Shown here piece after piece: positions 40,435 through 49,596 of a stretch of 64,000 nt of DNA. A model generated the notes under the pieces. It did not search any database. It had not been told where the DNA came from and saw nothing but the letters and a program-made list of their open reading frames with translations. Source of the DNA: Macrococcus epidermidis (GTDB taxonomy: Bacteria; Bacillota; Bacilli; Staphylococcales; Staphylococcaceae); assembly GCF_003259695.1 (NCBI RefSeq), contig NZ_PZJH01000001.1, positions 372,001 through 436,000 of the forward strand, given 5' to 3'. The position numbers were made by a program, and so were the translations under genes. Numbering within the stretch: the first letter of the stretch is position 1; each line of letters starts with the position of its first letter.

Positions 40435-41404
40435 CTACCACCGGTGAGGTTATCTTTTTAGTAGCATTCATACTAAGTGTATAAACTAAGAAGATGGTAA
40501 CAAGAATCATAAAGATTAATATTGAAGCCACATGATCATTAAAATATTTCCCCCAATTATTTGCTCTGAATAACCCAATAAACATACCATGTAAGAGATA
40601 AATGAACATGGTTCTTGAGCCTATATACGTTAGAGGAAGTTTTCGGTTCGGTACAACATTTAAAAAGCTTGCAGTGCTAATTAGAATGATTACATAAATA
40701 ATGGCACGTTTTAAGCCACTATACAGATCAGAAGCTTCATGTTCAAGTTTGATATAGGGTTTGCTCCCGAAAAGCCACTCAAAATTAAAATCTGTTAACA
40801 TATAGAAAATAAAAACAATCGTCAACATAAATATAGAAACAGGAATATACTTCTTATTTCTAATATATTTAAATTGTTCTGGTTGCGCATAATACCCAAT
40901 TAAAAACAAAGGAAAGAATACAAATGTTCTTGATAAACTTAAAGTATTATTAATAAATGGTAAATAGCCGACGATTATTCCTATGATGAATGAAACCATT
41001 AGGGTAACCCAAGGATTTATATCTTTTACGATAAATAGCATGACCTGCCATGAAAATAAACTGAGTAGAAACCACATCGCCCATTGCGGATCGAATGGAT
41101 TTAAATCAACGGTGTTTACGTCATCGATAAAATAATAATAAAAAGCATAAAAACTTTGAAAAATAATATAGGGTAATAATAACTTCTTAGTTACTTTTTT
41201 GATATACCCTGGTTTATGTATGCCTTTAGCAAAATAACCAGAAATCAATACAAATGCAGGCATATGAAAGCTATAGATAAACATATATAAAGCTTGTAAA
41301 AAATGGCTTTCATTTATGAAAGAACGTAATAAATGACCAAAAACTACTAAAACAATTAATAAAAATCTTGCATTATCAAAATAATGATCTCTTTCTTTAT
41401 TCAT
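40415..41404 (-). CDS. Acyltransferase family 3 membrane protein
   Basis: A 329-residue multi-pass protein of the acyltransferase-3 (OafA/OatA/YfiQ-like) family, which carries acyl groups, usually acetyl, across the membrane to surface glycans. The N-terminal motif is YFDNARFLLIVLVVFGH, then HMPAFVLISGYF and GSRTMFIYLLHGMFIG. About ten helices. It lacks the C-terminal extracellular SGNH domain found in OatA. AAGGAG sets the ATG at 41404. A free-standing SGNH protein is encoded at 49597. Confidence 0.85.
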   Translation of the reverse strand: MNKERDHYFDNARFLLIVLVVFGHLLRSFINESHFLQALYMFIYSFHMPAFVLISGYFAKGIHKPGYIKKVTKKLLLPYIIFQSFYAFYYYFIDDVNTVDLNPFDPQWAMWFLLSLFSWQVMLFIVKDINPWVTLMVSFIIGIIVGYLPFINNTLSLSRTFVFFPLFLIGYYAQPEQFKYIRNKKYIPVSIFMLTIVFIFYMLTDFNFEWLFGSKPYIKLEHEASDLYSGLKRAIIYVIILISTASFLNVVPNRKLPLTYIGSRTMFIYLLHGMFIGLFRANNWGKYFNDHVASILIFMILVTIFLVYTLSMNATKKITSPVVEIKKPH

Positions 41405-41595
41405 AAAAAATCTCCTTAAAAATATTCTCACAAAAAATTAATTATATTGCACACTTATGAATTAAATCTACAAATTAAATATGCTATGATAAAATATAAA
41501 TAGCCCACAATTTTTTATTAATTCATTATATATCGTTGCTAAACTAAATAATTGGGCTTATAATCTATATAAGAAAAAAGTTGGGAGACAATAAC

Positions 41596-42042
41596 ATGGA
41601 TGAAAAGCGACTTAAAAGATTTGGACAATTAATTTATTTTATGGATTCTAAAATTGATGAAATTGCTTCTGCAGAATTAACTGATGTAACTTTAACGCGT
41701 GAACAATTATATATGCTAGAACTTATTGCATCAGAAGAAAATATGACACAAAAAAAGTTAATCTATAAGTTAAATAAAGAACAGACGGCGGTTTCGAGAG
41801 CAATAAAAAAATTAGTTGATAACGGTTTTGTAAAAAAAGAGCAGAGTATTTATGATTTAAGATCTACCGTCTTAATTGCAACTGAACAAGGTGAAAAAGC
41901 ATTAGAACGTGCAGAAGAAATTAAAGCTAAAGTTGTACGTAGCTTTATGCGAGAGCTAAATTCTGCAGAGTCTGAAGAATTGATTCAGTTACTTGAAAAA
42001 ATATATCATTCATTTGCTCTTAGAGATCCATTTCGTTTTTAA
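41596..42042 (+). CDS. MarR family transcriptional regulator
   Basis: A 148-residue winged-helix regulator. The recognition region reads MTQKKLIYKLNKEQTAVSRAIKK, followed by the wing DLRSTVLIATEQG. GGGAG supports the ATG at 41596. It stands alone, converging on atl. It could control cell-wall or stress genes such as atl, but nothing in the sequence shows its targets. Confidence 0.88.
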   Translation: MDEKRLKRFGQLIYFMDSKIDEIASAELTDVTLTREQLYMLELIASEENMTQKKLIYKLNKEQTAVSRAIKKLVDNGFVKKEQSIYDLRSTVLIATEQGEKALERAEEIKAKVVRSFMRELNSAESEELIQLLEKIYHSFALRDPFRF

Positions 42043-42110
42043 TTGTAAATCATCAGCTATTAGTAAATCGACTTAAATATTCAATTTAGTATTATATAGC
42101 CTAAATGCCG

Positions 42111-42153
42111 AAAAAATAACCTTCCTAATAACTATTAGGAAGGTTATTTTTTT
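42111..42153. terminator. Bidirectional terminator between the MarR gene and atl
   Basis: AATAACCTTCCTAATA and TATTAGGAAGGTTATT (42115-42130 with 42133-42148), flanked by A and T runs. Confidence 0.9.
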
Positions 42154-42157
42154 AACA

Positions 42158-45151
42158 TTAGATATATTCATGAACGATATAATTTAATCCATCTAGACCT
42201 AATGACTTATATAAACGCGCGATATTTTTCGCGTTGTTAGCAGCCCATCTAACATCTGTTGCATATTGATGTGTTGCAGTATTTTCTGGATTCCAGCGCA
42301 TTTGATGAAGCGTACGCTGACCGTTGTCAATATATGCTTTACGTACGTATTCTGCACCACCGATGATTGCTTTAGAAACAGAATCCCAACTGTTTTGCTT
42401 AGCGTATGCAATACCACCTAATTCTACATTATTATCAGTAGCTTTAGTACCATAAGTATTATAGTATTTCTTCGTTGCATTTTCAATAATACGCGTATTA
42501 TCGTCACTGATACCTAGACCGTTTGATAATCTGCTTTTTCCATGTCCTGTTTCAACAAGCGCATGTGCGATTAAATAGATTTCATTAATTTTAAATTGTT
42601 TTGCAGCAGCTGCAAAAGCAGCCCCCTGATTTTCTAAAACACCTTTTCCAGCAAGTAGTTTATTTAAATTTTTAGCTGAAATACCTTCAGATTGCCCTAA
42701 ATCTAAAAATTGATACTTTAACTCAGGATCATTTAAAGCATTTTTTGTATCCATATTCGCTTTAATTTCGCTATCTTCTGCTAAACGTTCGTTATATACT
42801 CTTGCTGGTGTTGAGAATACTACTTTAGGGCCCGCATTACGTGCAGGATTTTTTAATCGAGATTGTTTCGCAACAGCAACTTCTAAACTTTCAGGTGCTT
42901 TTAATTTTACGACATTTTGTGAATAAAGATAGCTATCTGGAACATATCCAGTTGTTTTATCATCTAATAATACTTTATGCCAAACAGCATTGCCAACTTT
43001 ATCTGTACGAATGACTTGTATAGTTTTAGAAGATAATGTACTTAATTTTTTAATACGTTGAGATTTAGAACCACCAGGAATTGAATAAATATATCCTGAA
43101 GATTTCTTAATCGTATAAGGCATCTTTGTCCATGATACTGTTTTAAATTGCTTTTCTTTAATAAATGTATCACTGATCCAACCTAAAAATTTATTTTTTG
43201 GATCGGCTACACCATAATATTGCTTGTTATTTTTCTTTGCTGACTGATTAATGTAGAGTTGCATATTAACCGGCTTTGTCTGTGCTTTTTTTGTAGATTT
43301 AATATCTGTATATAAAACAGTATTCTTAGCATCTGTGCGACCAATTAATTTAACATTTTTCATGTCAGTAATTTTAACGGCAGTCTTTGATGGAGAAACT
43401 GATTTTAAGGTCATTTGATTTAAATTAACCCAGCCAGTTAAAGCATTCACTGTGCCAAAATAATATGATGTTTGACCTACTTTTACAAATTGAGAAGCTT
43501 TAAATTCTTTTCCTGTTAATCCTTTTAAACTTCCAACCACTTGTTTTGAACTACCCCAAGGTGTTGAATAAATACTTTTAGCAGTACTATTTAATGTAAA
43601 CCTTTTTGACGTTTTTGATGGTGGAGTAATCGAAAATGATTTTGTATCTTTTGCTTTTACCCAACCACGTGGGATGTTTTTATTGTCAGTTAATGAATAA
43701 TAAGTAACACCATCTAACACAGCTTTCTTGTTTACATAATAAGCGGTGTTTGATTTTGAACCTGCTTTCGCTGTCGCAGGGTTACCAACTGAAGTATACA
43801 CATCCGTATTTTGCCATTTAATTTTGGCAATACGACGTTCATTCGATGTGACGACTTTGCCCGTATTGTTTGGTGCAGGAGTCACCTTAGGTGGTGTGTT
43901 ACCCGGTGCTGGCACAGGTGTGGCTGGCATCTTGCCAGTTAACTTATAATTATATTTTTCAGAAACAAGATTGTAGAATTCATCGAAAGAATAGTTGTTG
44001 GCCTGGAACCACCCGATTGGATCAGTATGATCAGTTCCACCAAGGAAGTTTGATACGCCTTTATGATTCCAAACAGTACCATTACCATCATAGTGAGCAT
44101 TATCTAACGGTAAACCGTAATATAATAAATTTGTAGCAAAGTAATCTGCATAATTATTGATAGAGCGGCTAAATGCTTCTTTACCATATACACGAACTAA
44201 TTCTACGTTGATGAAACGGGGGTTTGCAACAGGACCAGCTCCCCATGAAATATAATCAGTATCTGCAACTTCAACGATACGCTTATCATCGATAAATGCA
44301 TGTACGAAAGCATTCGTGTAATTACGTTTCATATAAGCAATTTCACCATCAATTTTAGATGTAGGGTTAGCTGTTTCGTGTGCTACGATACCTTCCGGTT
44401 TAGCGACACCATTGCGATATGCAATTTTTGGTGAATTGAAAAAGCTTTTTTCATACACAGGAACTGTCCAGTTATTATATTTTATGACTTCATTAACTGA
44501 CATAGAATCGATATTTTTTGCTTTAGTTGTTGCCGTAGTTCCTAAACTTCTTGTTTTTGTAGTTGAAGTAATTGCTGTTTTTTTAGGTTGAACAGCTGCA
44601 GTAGGCGCTTCAACAGTTGGTGTTACCGTAGAAGTCGTATCTACATTAGGCATTTCAGTAGTAACCGCTTCAGTCGTTGGTGTTTCCGTAGAAGTCGTAT
44701 CTACATTAGGCGCTTCAGTAGTAACCGCTTCAGCCGTTGGTGTTTCCGTAGAAGTCGTATCTATAGTAGGCACTTCAGAAGTAACCGCTTCAGCCGTTGG
44801 TGTTTCCGTAGTTGTCGTATCTACAGTAGGCGCTTCAGTAGTAACTGCTTCAGCCGTTGGTGTTTCCGTAGTTGTTAGTTGTGTAGTTGAAGCTGTTTCA
44901 GTATTATTTTTTACTTGAGTTAATGAATATTGTTCAGCAATAGATGCAGGATTTGATAAATCATTTGTAGTAATCACATTAACTGGAACTTTTGATTCAT
45001 TAGCAGTACTTGGATTAACTGTTTCGTTTGTCGTGCTATCAATTGCGTCTTTTTTTACAACCTCATTTTCTGCAGCATAAGCAGCTGTTGTTGTACCAGC
45101 AAACATCATTAACATTAGTGCAGGTGTTTTGTAATAAAATTTATTATCCAT
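42158..45151 (-). CDS. atl: Bifunctional autolysin Atl (amidase and glucosaminidase)
   Basis: The major cell-separation hydrolase. In order: signal peptide (~1-26, ending TTAAYAA), a propeptide-like region with T/E/P repeats (~90-185), an N-acetylmuramoyl-L-alanine amidase domain (~230-390, with VAHETA and HYDGNG), GW repeats that bind the wall (~440-755) and a glucosaminidase (~775-997, with catalytic-site segment ALVETGHGKS). Staphylococcal Atl is cut between the two enzymes. Length of 997 is shorter than S. aureus Atl (about 1250). AAAGGAAG supports the ATG at 45151; an upstream TTG in frame is unneeded. Confidence 0.96.
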   Translation of the reverse strand: MDNKFYYKTPALMLMMFAGTTTAAYAAENEVVKKDAIDSTTNETVNPSTANESKVPVNVITTNDLSNPASIAEQYSLTQVKNNTETASTTQLTTTETPTAEAVTTEAPTVDTTTTETPTAEAVTSEVPTIDTTSTETPTAEAVTTEAPNVDTTSTETPTTEAVTTEMPNVDTTSTVTPTVEAPTAAVQPKKTAITSTTKTRSLGTTATTKAKNIDSMSVNEVIKYNNWTVPVYEKSFFNSPKIAYRNGVAKPEGIVAHETANPTSKIDGEIAYMKRNYTNAFVHAFIDDKRIVEVADTDYISWGAGPVANPRFINVELVRVYGKEAFSRSINNYADYFATNLLYYGLPLDNAHYDGNGTVWNHKGVSNFLGGTDHTDPIGWFQANNYSFDEFYNLVSEKYNYKLTGKMPATPVPAPGNTPPKVTPAPNNTGKVVTSNERRIAKIKWQNTDVYTSVGNPATAKAGSKSNTAYYVNKKAVLDGVTYYSLTDNKNIPRGWVKAKDTKSFSITPPSKTSKRFTLNSTAKSIYSTPWGSSKQVVGSLKGLTGKEFKASQFVKVGQTSYYFGTVNALTGWVNLNQMTLKSVSPSKTAVKITDMKNVKLIGRTDAKNTVLYTDIKSTKKAQTKPVNMQLYINQSAKKNNKQYYGVADPKNKFLGWISDTFIKEKQFKTVSWTKMPYTIKKSSGYIYSIPGGSKSQRIKKLSTLSSKTIQVIRTDKVGNAVWHKVLLDDKTTGYVPDSYLYSQNVVKLKAPESLEVAVAKQSRLKNPARNAGPKVVFSTPARVYNERLAEDSEIKANMDTKNALNDPELKYQFLDLGQSEGISAKNLNKLLAGKGVLENQGAAFAAAAKQFKINEIYLIAHALVETGHGKSRLSNGLGISDDNTRIIENATKKYYNTYGTKATDNNVELGGIAYAKQNSWDSVSKAIIGGAEYVRKAYIDNGQRTLHQMRWNPENTATHQYATDVRWAANNAKNIARLYKSLGLDGLNYIVHEYI
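44608..44877. repeat. 60-bp tandem repeat inside atl
   Basis: About 4.5 copies with an exact 60-base period, each encoding 20 residues of the type TETPTAEAVTTEAPTVDTT on the minus strand. Copies differ by few bases, mostly at the variable residues, so the array is recent and can change length by slippage. It lies in the propeptide-like region, before the amidase domain. Confidence 0.92.
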
Positions 45152-45350
45152 GTGTACTTCCTTTCTCAATTTAATTCATAATTTCATTCTCTTCTATTAT
45201 AGGGACATTTATTCAATTAGTATATAAAGGATTTGAATTGTAATATTACTTTAATATATGAAATACTAAATTCATAATGTAAATTAATATATGCACACGT
45301 TTAAAGGATTAAATTCATTTTTTATTTTCTTAAAATTTTGTTGAATAAAA

Positions 45351-45390
45351 AAACCACCATCAATTTATATATCGAAATTGGTGGTGGTTT
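45351..45390. terminator. Terminator after the DUF2538-like gene
   Basis: A 16-bp stem (45351-45366 with 45375-45390, one T-G pair). It is usable on both strands. The gene-free 45152-45398 otherwise holds the atl upstream region with a minus-strand TATAAT near 45200. Confidence 0.8.
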
Positions 45391-45398
45391 ATATTTGT

Positions 45399-45866
45399 TT
45401 AATGCATTTTTAATATTGCAGTATATTGCCAAAATAATTGCATATGGTTCATATCCCAGTGAGTCATGCCCATCGCATACCCTGATGGTGTAAAGATCTG
45501 GATGTTGGATACTTCTAAAACGGCTGCAATTAAGTATTGATTAAATACATCAAGTGATGTGAATGTTTGACTTAAATTTTCACCATCAAATACGAAATCT
45601 AATGGCACTTCATAATCAAAAATATTAATTTGATTGAATATCGCTGGAATTGCTAATATATAGCATGCACCGTCCATAAGAGGATTGTTTCCTGCATCAG
45701 TATAATATATTAACAAAGCTTCGTAATTCTGCTGATGATAATCATCAACAAAATAAAAGTCTTTACGTTTATTTGATAAATCACGAGGTGAAGCAATGAT
45801 TTCTTGTAATTTATCAAACATTTGGTTAATTTGTTCATACTTTTCATAGGTTTTACGAGTTGCCAT
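45399..45866 (-). CDS. Hypothetical protein, DUF2538-like
   Basis: A 155-residue cytosolic protein, aromatic- and acid-rich, without signal or membrane segments. It resembles the staphylococcal DUF2538 family as I remember it (near atl), but I cannot confirm this by search. It lies 16 bases after the LCP gene on the same strand, so it is likely co-transcribed with it. Confidence 0.55.
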   Translation of the reverse strand: MATRKTYEKYEQINQMFDKLQEIIASPRDLSNKRKDFYFVDDYHQQNYEALLIYYTDAGNNPLMDGACYILAIPAIFNQINIFDYEVPLDFVFDGENLSQTFTSLDVFNQYLIAAVLEVSNIQIFTPSGYAMGMTHWDMNHMQLFWQYTAILKMH

Positions 45867-45882
45867 AAAGGATCACTCCAAT

Positions 45883-47337
45883 TTATTGTTGATATTGAGG
45901 AACAGTATTATTTTGATTTACTGGCTGCCTCACAACGTTTTGTGGTGCTTGACCACTTTGATTGTTACTATTTGCATTGATATCACTTCTAATAATATTT
46001 GTATTAGTAACAGAATTACCATTTGAATTGTTTGGATTAACTTCTGAAGTAGCGGGTGCCTGATTGATTATCTGATTATTATTTTGTTGTGGAATTACTG
46101 GTGCCTCAGTAATAACAGGAGCAGGTGCAGGCTCTTCTATTACTGGTGGTGCTTGTTCAGTAACAGGCGCACTTTCTACAGTTTTTGGCGCTTCAGTTTC
46201 TATAGATTTTGATGAACTTTCATTATTAGTTTCGTTTGTTTTATTCTCTATTGTATTATTTTTCTTATTTTTCTTCTTTTTGTCTTTCATCAGTTGTTTA
46301 AAATCTTTTTCAATTTGTTCAAGGTCAATCTTTTCTAATGGTATTAAATTTCCTTTTAAAGCGATAACTTTATAATCGAGTAATGACGATTTCTTCCCTT
46401 CAGGTAATTGTAAATCTTTGCGTAGAAGTTTAGATATCTTATAAATATGTTCAAATACTGGATTATAGTAGTAAACACCGTTATACATATAATCTGTACC
46501 TTTTAACTGCATTTGTTTGAACTCTACATCATTAGAAGTATAGTAGGAAGCCAATGATGTAATATTTTCAAAGGTTAAATTATGTTTTGCATTATTGCCG
46601 ACAATTTCAACGAGTTCATCTAGTTTTGAAATAGAGTTGGTATCTTTCGCTTTTTTAACGATTGCTTCAATCATTTGCATTTGACGTTTGCCACGGCCTA
46701 AGTCTGTATCCACATGTCTACTTCTTACAAGGGCAAGTGCTTCATCACCGTTAATTAATTGTTTTCCTTTTTTTACTTTGATTCTACCTTTATCTAATTT
46801 TGTAGGTTCATCGATATCAAATGGTACATTAAATTCAATGCCACCTAATTCATCGACGATATCAACAAATGCCTGCATGTTTACACGTGCATAATAATCA
46901 ACAGGAACATTAAAGATGTTTTCAACAGCATGCATAGAGCTTTCTGGACCACCCTCAGCATGTGCGTGCGTAATTTTATCATATTGCTTTACAGAAGGAA
47001 TATAAGCTAAAGTATCACGAGGGATACTCACAAGTCTTATTTGTTTATTACTACGGTCAAATGTAGCTAGTATCATTGCATCCGTACGTGCTTCAGACAC
47101 TTTCTGGCCATTTTCTCTTCTGGAAATGCTATCGTCAATACCTAAGAATAATACAGAAATATGATCCATTGAAGGATCGACAGCTTTTTCTCTCAAATTA
47201 GATTTATCACTATTTTTGCTAAACGACAAATCAATTGCACCTTTTGTTGTACTATATAAATATGCAGCATAGGATACAGGTACAATTACTAAACTCAAAG
47301 AGAGTAAAATTAATATTGCTCTGAACGTCTTATTCAT
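45883..47337 (-). CDS. lcpB: LytR-CpsA-Psr family glycopolymer ligase (LcpB-like)
   Basis: LCP enzymes attach teichoic acids or capsule to peptidoglycan outside the membrane. A single N-terminal helix (~6-28) anchors it. The LCP domain (~55-300) has VLFLGIDD, EARTDAMIL, SIPRDT and DLGRGKRQ, the phosphate-binding arginines. After it comes a long K/N/E-rich then P/N/Q-rich tail (~345-484), probably disordered. Position beside atl is that of LcpB in S. aureus. It is divergent from the tarGH-led locus, whose product it could ligate. Confidence 0.88.
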   Translation of the reverse strand: MNKTFRAILILLSLSLVIVPVSYAAYLYSTTKGAIDLSFSKNSDKSNLREKAVDPSMDHISVLFLGIDDSISRRENGQKVSEARTDAMILATFDRSNKQIRLVSIPRDTLAYIPSVKQYDKITHAHAEGGPESSMHAVENIFNVPVDYYARVNMQAFVDIVDELGGIEFNVPFDIDEPTKLDKGRIKVKKGKQLINGDEALALVRSRHVDTDLGRGKRQMQMIEAIVKKAKDTNSISKLDELVEIVGNNAKHNLTFENITSLASYYTSNDVEFKQMQLKGTDYMYNGVYYYNPVFEHIYKISKLLRKDLQLPEGKKSSLLDYKVIALKGNLIPLEKIDLEQIEKDFKQLMKDKKKKNKKNNTIENKTNETNNESSSKSIETEAPKTVESAPVTEQAPPVIEEPAPAPVITEAPVIPQQNNNQIINQAPATSEVNPNNSNGNSVTNTNIIRSDINANSNNQSGQAPQNVVRQPVNQNNTVPQYQQ

Positions 47338-47372
47338 ATTATGCTCCTCAAATTAGTTTAATAAACTATTAA

Positions 47373-47401
47373 ATTATATAGCTAATTATGTAAAATAACA
47401 A
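47373..47401 (-). promoter_or_regulatory. Promoter of the LCP gene
   Basis: On the minus strand: TTGTTA (47396-47401), a 17-base spacer and TATAAT (47373-47378), about 36 bases before the ATG. Confidence 0.7.
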
Positions 47402-47442
47402 TAAAAATAATATCTTTTTATCTTTCGATATAATGTAATATG

Positions 47443-47460
47443 CTAATCTAATTAGATTAG
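47443..47460. promoter_or_regulatory. Perfect 18-bp palindrome between lcpB and tarG
   Basis: CTAATCTAATTAGATTAG is fully self-complementary with no spacer, the form of a dimeric repressor site. It lies upstream of the LCP promoter in the 345-base divergent gap 47338-47682. The rest of that gap is AT-rich; TTGACA at 47633 lacks a partner -10 at normal spacing. Confidence 0.5.
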
Positions 47461-47682
47461 AATACAAAACATGAGTATTAAATAAGACACTTAGACAAAA
47501 ATTCGTCAATATTTCATCAAAGCTACAATATAAAGGTTTTTAAATGTTGAAAATGATTGTAAATAAAATTAAATTGTTGTAAATTAAAAGTTGCATATTA
47601 TCGAGTGTATTAAATATTGAATTGAAATCTATTGACAATCTTCTTTGTTTTTAAATTTCAAAGTAAAAGGGAGTAATTACTT

Positions 47683-48492
47683 TTGAAAGAATTATTAAAC
47701 TTAATAAAAGAACAAATTTTGCATTTTCATTTAATACGAAAACTTGCAATATATAATATCAAAAGTAAATATTCTAATCATTATCTAGGTGTATTTTGGA
47801 ATATATTGCAACCATTAATGCAGGTAGGTTTATATTATGTCGTCTTTGGATTAGGTCTTCGTGGTGTTCGTCATGATGTTATAGGAGTCCCGTTTATTAT
47901 TCATTTAATTAGTGGTCTGTTTCCTTGGATGTTTATATCACAATCAATTATTGGAGGATCATTAGCGATTTACCAAAGGTTAGGATTAGTAACAAAGATG
48001 AAATTTCCGTCTAGTGTATTATTATCAATCTCTTTTACGAATACATTAATTAATTTAATGATTACAACAAGTATTTTATTCTTACTATCATTGTATTATC
48101 ATCTAGTGCCGATTTGGCATTATTTATGGTTTTTCTATTTTATTATTGCGAGTTATGCACTAATTTTTGGAATTTCATTAATAATGAGTACATTAGTTAT
48201 TATTGTTAGAGATACCAATAACATCCTACAAAACGTTATGCGTATGGCTTTCTTTGTAACCCCAATTTTTTGGGCTATTGAAAATGCAACACCTATAATG
48301 GTTAAAATTAACGCTTTTAATCCATTCGGTTATTTAGTAGGGACTTATCGTGTAGCATTTATCCGTGATCATGTAAATGTTTATGGAAGTTGGCATGATC
48401 ATTTATATTATTGGATGATTTGTTTACTATTATTATTTATTGGAAGTCAAGTACATTATAAATTTAGAAATAAACTGGTTGATTATCTATAA
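47683..48492 (+). CDS. tarG: Teichoic acid/polysaccharide ABC exporter permease (TarG/TagG type)
   Basis: An ABC-2 permease with six membrane helices, 269 residues, close in layout to TarG (HSNYLGV in S. aureus corresponds to SNHYLGVFW here). It moves a lipid-linked glycopolymer outward. The start is a TTG with AAGGGAG nine bases upstream. The ATPase gene follows after 42 bases. Since no other teichoic acid polymer gene is in view, the cargo could be wall teichoic acid or the product of the following genes. Confidence 0.88.
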   Translation: MKELLNLIKEQILHFHLIRKLAIYNIKSKYSNHYLGVFWNILQPLMQVGLYYVVFGLGLRGVRHDVIGVPFIIHLISGLFPWMFISQSIIGGSLAIYQRLGLVTKMKFPSSVLLSISFTNTLINLMITTSILFLLSLYYHLVPIWHYLWFFYFIIASYALIFGISLIMSTLVIIVRDTNNILQNVMRMAFFVTPIFWAIENATPIMVKINAFNPFGYLVGTYRVAFIRDHVNVYGSWHDHLYYWMICLLLLFIGSQVHYKFRNKLVDYL

Positions 48493-48534
48493 ATAAAATA
48501 ACATTATAAAATAATAAAATTGGAATGATAAATT

Positions 48535-49437
48535 ATGGAAAAAGTTATTGTACGTAATGTTTCTAAGGTATATGATTTAAACACAAATAAAAAAGATAAG
48601 ATTTTGTCTTTGTTTAGTTTTAAAAAGAAAAATATATTAAAACCATACTATGCTTTGCGGGATATAAGTTTCACTGTCAATGAAGGGGAATCTGTAGGAA
48701 TTATAGGATTGAATGGATCTGGAAAATCGACGTTAAGTAATTTAATCGCAGAAGTGACACAACCAACTACTGGGAGTATACAAATCAATGGAAGAAGTTC
48801 ATTGATAGCAATATCAGCTGGACTTAATAATGATTTGACAGGTGAAGAGAATATTAGAATGAAATGTCTTATGCATGGTTTAAGTGAGCAACAAATAAAT
48901 GAAAGATTTGATGATATAGTATCTTTTTCAGAACTTGATAAGTTCATATATCAACCTATAAAATCATATTCAAGTGGTATGAGATCAAGATTAGGTTTTG
49001 CAATCGCTATACATACGGAACCAGATGTATTAATTGTAGATGAAGCTCTCAGTGTTGGAGATGAAACATTTTCAAACAAATGTCTAGAACGTATGAAAGA
49101 TTTCCAAAAACAAGGAAAGACGATATTCTTCGTGTCTCACTCAACACCTCAAATTAAGAAATTTTGTGATAAGGCTTTGTGGTTAAGCTATGGTGAAATG
49201 GTGGAGTATGGTAATACAACTGATATAATAAATAAATATACAAGATTTGTTCGTGGATTCAGAAACAAATCTAAAGAAGAACAAAATGAATATAAAAGAG
49301 AAATGATTGCAAAACAACAAATAGGCTACTTAACAAAAAGTGAAAAGAATAGTTTGGATTATAGGAATATTTTTGTATTTATTATATTAACTTTAGGAAC
49401 AGTTATTTCTACTATAATACAGTATTTTTATAACTAA
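48535..49437 (+). CDS. tarH: Teichoic acid/polysaccharide ABC exporter ATPase (TarH/TagH type) with C-terminal membrane helix
   Basis: The ATPase of the exporter. Walker A is GLNGSGKST, the signature is YSSGMRSR, Walker B is VLIVDEALSVGD and the H-loop is FVSHS, all typical of polysaccharide-exporting ATPases. The ABC part ends near residue 245; a charged linker and one hydrophobic helix (~278-298) follow. S. aureus TarH lacks such a helix, while B. subtilis TagH has a long C-terminal part with one. A terminator follows. Confidence 0.9.
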   Translation: MEKVIVRNVSKVYDLNTNKKDKILSLFSFKKKNILKPYYALRDISFTVNEGESVGIIGLNGSGKSTLSNLIAEVTQPTTGSIQINGRSSLIAISAGLNNDLTGEENIRMKCLMHGLSEQQINERFDDIVSFSELDKFIYQPIKSYSSGMRSRLGFAIAIHTEPDVLIVDEALSVGDETFSNKCLERMKDFQKQGKTIFFVSHSTPQIKKFCDKALWLSYGEMVEYGNTTDIINKYTRFVRGFRNKSKEEQNEYKREMIAKQQIGYLTKSEKNSLDYRNIFVFIILTLGTVISTIIQYFYN

Positions 49438-49449
49438 CTAAGTTAATTT

Positions 49450-49478
49450 AGGAGTTACCTTGAGTAATTCCTTTTTTT
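49450..49478 (+). terminator. Terminator after tarH
   Basis: AGGAGTTAC pairs with GTAATTCCT (one G-T pair) around a 5-base loop, then seven T. Confidence 0.8.
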
Positions 49479-49514
49479 AAAACTCGAAAATATTTTAGAT
49501 TAATTGTATCACTT

Positions 49515-49552
49515 TTGTAAATTTCAAAAATTTCTATACAATTTTTGAAATT
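49515..49552 (+). promoter_or_regulatory. Promoter of the SGNH gene overlapped by an inverted repeat
   Basis: TTGTAA (49515-49520), a 16-base spacer and TACAAT (49537-49542). A perfect 12-bp inverted repeat, AATTTCAAAAAT (49520-49531) and ATTTTTGAAATT (49541-49552), spans the spacer and the -10. The half-sites are 21 bases apart centre to centre, two helical turns, as in an operator. Confidence 0.6.
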
Positions 49553-49596
49553 ATAATTATAATATAAATTAAATAAGTTAATAAAAAGGAGTTATT

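Noticed and set aside
44588-44878. A 96-codon plus-strand frame opposite the atl repeats, rich in R, S and F
   Set aside because: It is the antisense shadow of the 60-bp tandem repeats, with no ribosome site and no family resemblance.
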